Virus record (IMG/VR): IMGVR_UViG_3300043786_000540
Span: 1 to 23,801 of that record
Strand: one strand, 5' to 3'
DNA length: 23,801 nt
Source of the DNA: a virus
Made by a program: the position numbers and the translations under genes. Below are positions 20,770 through 23,801 of the stretch, in pieces. The notes below the pieces were generated by a model, which saw only the letters and a program-made list of their open reading frames with translations, did not search any database and was not told where the DNA came from. How positions within the stretch are numbered: position 1 is the stretch's first letter; each line of letters begins with the position of its first letter.

Positions 20770-22149
20770 ATGGCGCTCACCTACGACGGCTCGAACGGAC
20801 TCTTCACGCGGCTCGGCGTGCTCGTCTTCATGATGGACGCGGTGCGCACGCACCAGTTGAACCTGAAGACGCTCCTCGCCAATGTGCAGACCGAGTACTC
20901 GTCGACCGACGCGTACATGATCGAGGTGCTCGCGGGCAACATCGAGCGCCGCATCGCCGAGGCGGGCGGCGTGCTCAACGATGTCCGCGCCGCCGCCGAG
21001 CGCACGATCATCGAGATGTGCTTTACCGAGGCGAACACCTCGGGCGCGGCGAACACGATGCGCTCGAGGCAGATCACCGACGCGCTCGTCTGGCTCATCC
21101 GCCAGATGGACACGGACTTGAAGACGATCAACGGCACAACGATCACGAAGTCGAGCGCGACCTACGGCGGAAGCAATGTCGGAAACGGGCAGTTCGTCTA
21201 CAACTTCGACGCGCCGAACATCCTCCTTGGTTCGACCGCCGACTGGCCGAATGTGCGCACGGAGACGCTCGAGGCGCGGTGCGTGCAGGACGCGGCAAAC
21301 GGCGCGATCAGCCGAGGCGCGGAGGTGTTCGAGATTCGCGGTCAGCCCGCGTACGCGCCGCTCGACTACCGATTCCCTGCGGGCAGCGGCACGCTCACGC
21401 GGGTCGTGTCCGTCTCCGCTGCGATCGACGCTGGCGGCATCTACGAGAACCAACTTACGAACAGCGACTTTGAGGATCAGACGAGCAACCTCCCCGACCA
21501 GTGGTCGCTCGTCACGGGCACGGCGGGCACGCAGTTCCAGACGGAGACGGGCACTTTCTACCGTGGCGCGCGGTCGATCAAGCTGAACGCGGGCAGCGGC
21601 GCGTTCAACATCCGACAGCAACTCGGCGCGTCAGGCGGCACGCTCGGGCGGCTCACGCCCGACAGGCCGTATGTGATCGCGGTCGCCTACAAGATCGACA
21701 CAGGCTGCACTGGCGTGATCCGAATCAGCGTCAAGGACGGGTCGGGGAACATCATCGACTCGGGCGCGTTCGCAAGCACACTGACGCTGACGAGCGGTTC
21801 GACATCGTGGACGATTTCCTCCATCACGATCAGGTCGCCGCGCAACATCCCGCAGGAAACCTACCTCCACATCGAGAGCACGACCTCGCTCACGACGGCG
21901 GCGGCGTACATCGACGAGGTGATCCTCGCGGAGCTTGTGCCGATCGCGCAGGGCGGTCAGGCCGTTGGGCTACTTGCCGGGTCGACCGATTGGCGCGCGG
22001 ACGACAACGGCAGATTCACCTTCACGAACAACAACGAGGGCGCGTTCGTCCGCGCGTTCGACAGGCTCTTCGATATGTACGGCAAGGGTCTGTCACTGCC
22101 GCAGAACTACCTGGGCACGGAGACGATCGCCGACACGCTCATCGCGTGA
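20770..22149 (+). CDS. Virion protein with carbohydrate-binding-like module
   Basis: 459 residues from ATG 20770, three bases after the previous stop. The N-terminal 200 residues are helical then mixed (LLANVQTEYSSTDAYMIEVL; GNIERRIAEAGGVLNDVRAA). Residues about 224-392 look like a CBM/CenC-type jelly roll: LTNSDFEDQTSNLPDQWSLV, then FYRGARSIKLNAG, LTPDRPYVIAVAYKID and TYLHIESTTSLTTAAAYIDE. The N-S-D-F-E...W opening and the Y-I-D-E-V ending are characteristic of such modules. The C-terminus ends DRLFDMYGKGLSLPQNYLG. It is the last late rightward gene. It probably binds polysaccharide on the host surface or forms part of the fibre; this is inference. Its last 11 bases overlap the convergent leftward gene. 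Confidence 0.78.
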   Translation: MALTYDGSNGLFTRLGVLVFMMDAVRTHQLNLKTLLANVQTEYSSTDAYMIEVLAGNIERRIAEAGGVLNDVRAAAERTIIEMCFTEANTSGAANTMRSRQITDALVWLIRQMDTDLKTINGTTITKSSATYGGSNVGNGQFVYNFDAPNILLGSTADWPNVRTETLEARCVQDAANGAISRGAEVFEIRGQPAYAPLDYRFPAGSGTLTRVVSVSAAIDAGGIYENQLTNSDFEDQTSNLPDQWSLVTGTAGTQFQTETGTFYRGARSIKLNAGSGAFNIRQQLGASGGTLGRLTPDRPYVIAVAYKIDTGCTGVIRISVKDGSGNIIDSGAFASTLTLTSGSTSWTISSITIRSPRNIPQETYLHIESTTSLTTAAAYIDEVILAELVPIAQGGQAVGLLAGSTDWRADDNGRFTFTNNNEGAFVRAFDRLFDMYGKGLSLPQNYLGTETIADTLIA

Positions 22150-22390
22150 GCGCCGTCAGGATCGCGCCGCGCGCCTGAAGGACGAGCGAGCGCAGTTCCG
22201 CGTCCTCGCAGATGTCGAGCGCCAGCGTGTAGAGGTCGTGCGACTCCCACGACACCTCGTCGATCACGCGGACGCGCCGCGCGTCGCGCTGCATATTCAC
22301 GCGCTGGATGTATGAAAGCGTGGTGGCGACATGGTCGCGGACGCGCCGCGCCTTCAACTTGGTCGGGATGTGTACGGTAGGCTCGCGCAT
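22139..22390 (-). CDS. Lone leftward small basic protein, possible regulator
   Basis: 83 residues read leftward from ATG at 22390-22388 to TGA at 22139. Codons have very high third-position GC and the same habits as the neighbours (for example CAT before GTC), which supports real coding; the opposite frames here give poor sequence. The protein reads VHIPTKLKARRVRDHVATTL, then RDARRVRVIDEVSWESHDLY and LALDICEDAELRSLVLQARG: a basic first half and helical second half. No ribosome binding site is clear before the ATG, so a start further upstream (up to 22522) is possible. It is the only leftward gene found, convergent with the late genes and divergent from the early genes, so a regulatory role is plausible but unproven. 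Confidence 0.6.
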   Translation of the reverse strand: MREPTVHIPTKLKARRVRDHVATTLSYIQRVNMQRDARRVRVIDEVSWESHDLYTLALDICEDAELRSLVLQARGAILTALTR

Positions 22391-22411
22391 GACGGGCAGG
22401 ATATCGCGTCG

Positions 22412-22433
22412 ATTTGCAAGATTGCGCGCAAAT
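22412..22433. repeat. Inverted repeat ATTTGC-N10-GCAAAT
   Basis: Two perfect 6-bp half-sites, ATTTGC (22412-22417) and GCAAAT (22428-22433), are separated by 10 bases. They lie just upstream of the -35 element at 22438 and just before the leftward gene. The half-site centres are 16 bases apart, which could suit a dimeric repressor or activator. It is a candidate operator only. Confidence 0.45.
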
Positions 22434-22437
22434 TGTG

Positions 22438-22465
22438 TTGACTCGAGCGCGATTGCGACGATACT
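22438..22465 (+). promoter_or_regulatory. Sigma70-like rightward promoter for early genes
   Basis: TTGACT (22438-22443; five of six to consensus) and GATACT (22460-22465; four of six) are separated by 16 bases. This is the clearest promoter seen in the window and lies in its AT-richest gap. Transcription would start near 22472, inside the palindrome described next, and run into the 32-codon membrane peptide, RecT-like and following genes. Confidence 0.65.
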
Positions 22466-22470
22466 CCCAT

Positions 22471-22505
22471 CGGACAAAATGTCCGCTGCCACAGGTCGTG
22501 GCAGC
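22471..22505 (+). promoter_or_regulatory. Two adjoining palindromes in the early leader (operator or hairpins)
   Basis: The first is CGGACA-AAA-TGTCCG (22471-22485), perfect 6-bp arms sitting at the expected transcription start. The second is GCTGCCAC-N5-GTGGCAGC (22485-22505), perfect 8-bp arms, ending five bases before AAGGAG. The first could be an operator that blocks the promoter; the second could be a leader hairpin controlling access to the ribosome binding site. Neither matches the standard LexA boxes I know. Confidence 0.55.
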
Positions 22506-22521
22506 AACGAAGGAGTCTGCA

Positions 22522-22620
22522 ATGCCTGAATGGGATCTCACCCCACTCGTCGTGGCCGCTGTCGTGTTCGGCCCTGTCCTCGTCGCAACCCTGTTCGGGA
22601 AGGGGGCGCGCGATGAGTGA
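22522..22620 (+). CDS. 32-residue single-pass membrane peptide
   Basis: ATG 22522 is preceded by AAGGAG at ideal spacing, the best ribosome binding site in the region. The peptide has a charged start (MPEWD), one hydrophobic segment of about 19 residues (LTPLVVAAVVFGPVLVATLF, residues 6-25) and a charged tail (GKGARDE). It overlaps the RecT-like gene by 8 bases. A longer frame from 22414 would cross the promoter and was rejected. The role is unknown; small early membrane peptides of phages can affect host membrane proteins or exclude other phages, but nothing here proves that. Confidence 0.65.
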   Translation: MPEWDLTPLVVAAVVFGPVLVATLFGKGARDE

Positions 22621-23488
22621 TCTCGTTCACACACCCGCGCAGAACGCGCAGCTCGACCCGATGACGGTCGCCAAGGTCTTCCGCGCCTCGGGGATGTTCC
22701 CAGACATCCAGAGCGAGGCGGCGGCTTGCGCCAAGCTCATCATCGGTCGCGGCCTGGGCCTCGCCGACTACGACGCGATGAGCGGGCTGCACATCATCAA
22801 GGGCAAGGCCGTACTCGCGGCGAACTTGATGGCGGCGGCGATCAAGCGGAGCGGCAAGTACGACTACCGCGCGACTTGCACTGACATTGAGTGCCGCGTG
22901 CAGTTCCTCGGGCGCGACGGCGGGAAGTGGGAGCCGATCGGCGACACCTCGTTCACGCTCGAGGACGCGAAGCGGGCGGGCCTCGGCGGCGACAACTGGC
23001 GCAAGTACCCGAAGGCCATGCTGTTCGCCCGCTGCATCAGCGCGGGCTACAAGCAGCACTGCCCAGACGCGCTCGGCGCTGCCCCCGTCTATGTGGAGTC
23101 CCACGGCGAGACGGAGATCACGGAGGACGCGCCGCCGCCGCCACGCAAGGCGCTGCCCGCGCCGGCCGCGCCGACCCGCGAGGAACGCCGCGCGGACACG
23201 GAGGCGCTGCTGTCGCCAGTGCCACAGGCCGAGCGCGCGCCAGAGCTGCATGGCGGCGGCACGCTGACCCTCGTCGCGCGCGGGTGGCAAGCCTCGGCGG
23301 TGAAGCGCCCCAATGGCACGACCATCTTCCGCGTCGATGTCGACGGTTGCGACGCTCCGTTCGCCGTGCTCGATTGCGACCTGATGCACAGCCTCGAGGC
23401 CGAGTCGGCATTTGGCCACACCATCGAGGTGCGGTGGAAGCTCACAGCGGAGGGGAAGCGCGTGATCACGGGGGTGGCCGATGCCTAA
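22613..23488 (+). CDS. RecT-like single-strand annealing protein
   Basis: 291 residues, ATG 22613 (8-base overlap with the membrane peptide; AAGGGGG upstream). Residues about 17-165 match the phage RecT/Bet-like pattern: VAKVFRASGMFPDIQSEAAA, then AMSGLHIIKGKAVLAANLMA, AAIKRSGKYDYRA, FTLEDAKRAGLGGDNWRKYP and KAMLFARCISAGYKQHCPDA. A Pro/Ala/charged linker follows (about 170-210). The C-terminal 75 residues (RGWQASAVKRPNGTTIFRVD; TIEVRWKLTAEGKRVITGV) form a separate beta-type module. The protein would anneal single-stranded DNA in phage recombination or replication. No partner exonuclease is in the window; it may lie to the right. Confidence 0.78.
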   Translation: MSDLVHTPAQNAQLDPMTVAKVFRASGMFPDIQSEAAACAKLIIGRGLGLADYDAMSGLHIIKGKAVLAANLMAAAIKRSGKYDYRATCTDIECRVQFLGRDGGKWEPIGDTSFTLEDAKRAGLGGDNWRKYPKAMLFARCISAGYKQHCPDALGAAPVYVESHGETEITEDAPPPPRKALPAPAAPTREERRADTEALLSPVPQAERAPELHGGGTLTLVARGWQASAVKRPNGTTIFRVDVDGCDAPFAVLDCDLMHSLEAESAFGHTIEVRWKLTAEGKRVITGVADA

Positions 23489-23765
23489 GCCCAAGGGAAT
23501 CCCGCAGAAGCCGCGCAAGCCGAACGGCGACTACGCGCGCCGCGATGTGCTACAGCGCCTGTACGACGAGTGGCTGATGCGCGACTTCGGCGCGCAGACG
23601 GCGGGGATCAGGTCGACCGCCGAGGACTGCCGCGTCGAGAGGACGATCATCCGCGATGCGATCGCGGAGATCCTGAGACTCCGAGGCCGCACGGATGCGG
23701 CTGACATCTGCTCTGAGTACGGCCCGTCAGTCGCATTGGAGGTGCTGAATGGAGCGAGTCATTGA
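23481..23765 (+). CDS. Small basic protein with helical, HTH-like middle
   Basis: 94 residues, ATG 23481, overlapping the RecT-like gene by 8 bases. A basic Pro-rich N-terminus (PKPKGIPQKPRKPNGDYARR) is followed by helices (VLQRLYDEWLMRDFGAQTAG; STAEDCRVERTIIRDAIAEI) in a pattern that could be a DNA-binding helix-turn-helix. No family is recognised. It may serve early DNA functions with its neighbours. Confidence 0.65.
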   Translation: MPKPKGIPQKPRKPNGDYARRDVLQRLYDEWLMRDFGAQTAGIRSTAEDCRVERTIIRDAIAEILRLRGRTDAADICSEYGPSVALEVLNGASH

Positions 23766-23801
23766 GCCAGGGGCCGAGGCGCTCCGCGTCAGGCTCGGCA
23801 T
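23749..23801 (+). CDS. Unidentified early gene (3' partial)
   Basis: An ATG at 23749 with GGAGG seven bases upstream opens a frame that runs to the window edge, reading MERVIEPGAEALRVRLG. It overlaps the previous gene by 17 bases, in keeping with the tight packing here. Only 17 full codons are seen, too few to identify it. Confidence 0.55.
   Translation, partial: MERVIEPGAEALRVRLG

Noticed and set aside
22471-22485. CGGACA-AAA-TGTCCG as a LexA/SOS box
   Set aside because: It does not match the known GAAC-N4-GTTC or GTTC-N7-GTTC boxes, so only a generic operator is proposed.
22308-22529. Rightward open frames across the promoter region
   Set aside because: They run through the promoter, palindromes and ribosome binding site and have no ribosome binding site of their own; the leftward frame and the ATG at 22522 explain the region.
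1-23801. CRISPR arrays, tRNA genes, insertion sequences, attachment sites
   Set aside because: No regularly spaced repeats, tRNA-like cloverleaf, transposase or integrase, or long direct repeat was seen when reading the window.

Overview
The window is a 23.8-kb piece of a high-GC tailed-phage genome (or prophage) with a long non-contractile tail, i.e. siphovirus-like. Evidence for a phage: an unbroken run of small and large terminase, HK97-type portal fused to a MuF domain, HK97-type prohead protease and major capsid protein, connector and neck proteins, tail tube, tail assembly chaperones with a frameshift site, and tape measure. No sheath, baseplate, integrase, lysis, tRNA or host housekeeping gene is visible. 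The host cannot be named from the sequence. High GC at third codon positions and near-absence of the tetranucleotide ACGT are the main compositional signatures. Nearly every gene starts inside or right at the stop of the previous one (ATGA, GTGA, TTGA, TGATG, TAATG), so the late genes read as one translationally coupled rightward transcript.

Layout. (1) 1-3754: adhesion or fibre module, with a 5'-truncated lectin/fibre-like protein, a small virion-type protein, a Kelch-like propeller protein carrying two copies of an inserted domain, and two tiny proteins, one built from YIKV-G-W repeats. (2) 3772-4389: FkbM-type methyltransferase. (3) 4355-11026: packaging and head (TerS, TerL, 998-aa portal-MuF fusion, protease, major capsid). 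(4) 11086-12685: a small post-capsid protein bracketed by two strong hairpins, then a glycosyltransferase. (5) 12670-14975: head-tail connection (small protein, connector, head closure, HK97-gp10-like neck protein, tail terminator-like protein). (6) 14986-17282: tail tube, tail assembly proteins with a programmed -1 frameshift heptamer, and a very short (346 aa) tape measure. (7) 17282-22149: tail-tip or virion surface genes, mostly beta-rich and unassigned, including a Cys-rich protein, a small Cys-motif protein and a CBM-like protein. (8) 22139-23801: module switch, with one leftward gene, an intergenic region holding a good sigma70-like promoter and two palindromes, then rightward early genes: a 32-aa membrane peptide, a RecT-like annealing protein, a small basic protein and a gene cut by the window edge.

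The best candidates for something unusual are the GGGAAAT frameshift site fusing the two tail chaperone frames, the strong depletion of ACGT, the multi-domain portal-MuF polyprotein, the glycosyltransferase inserted in the head operon, and the compact promoter/operator region next to the lone leftward gene.
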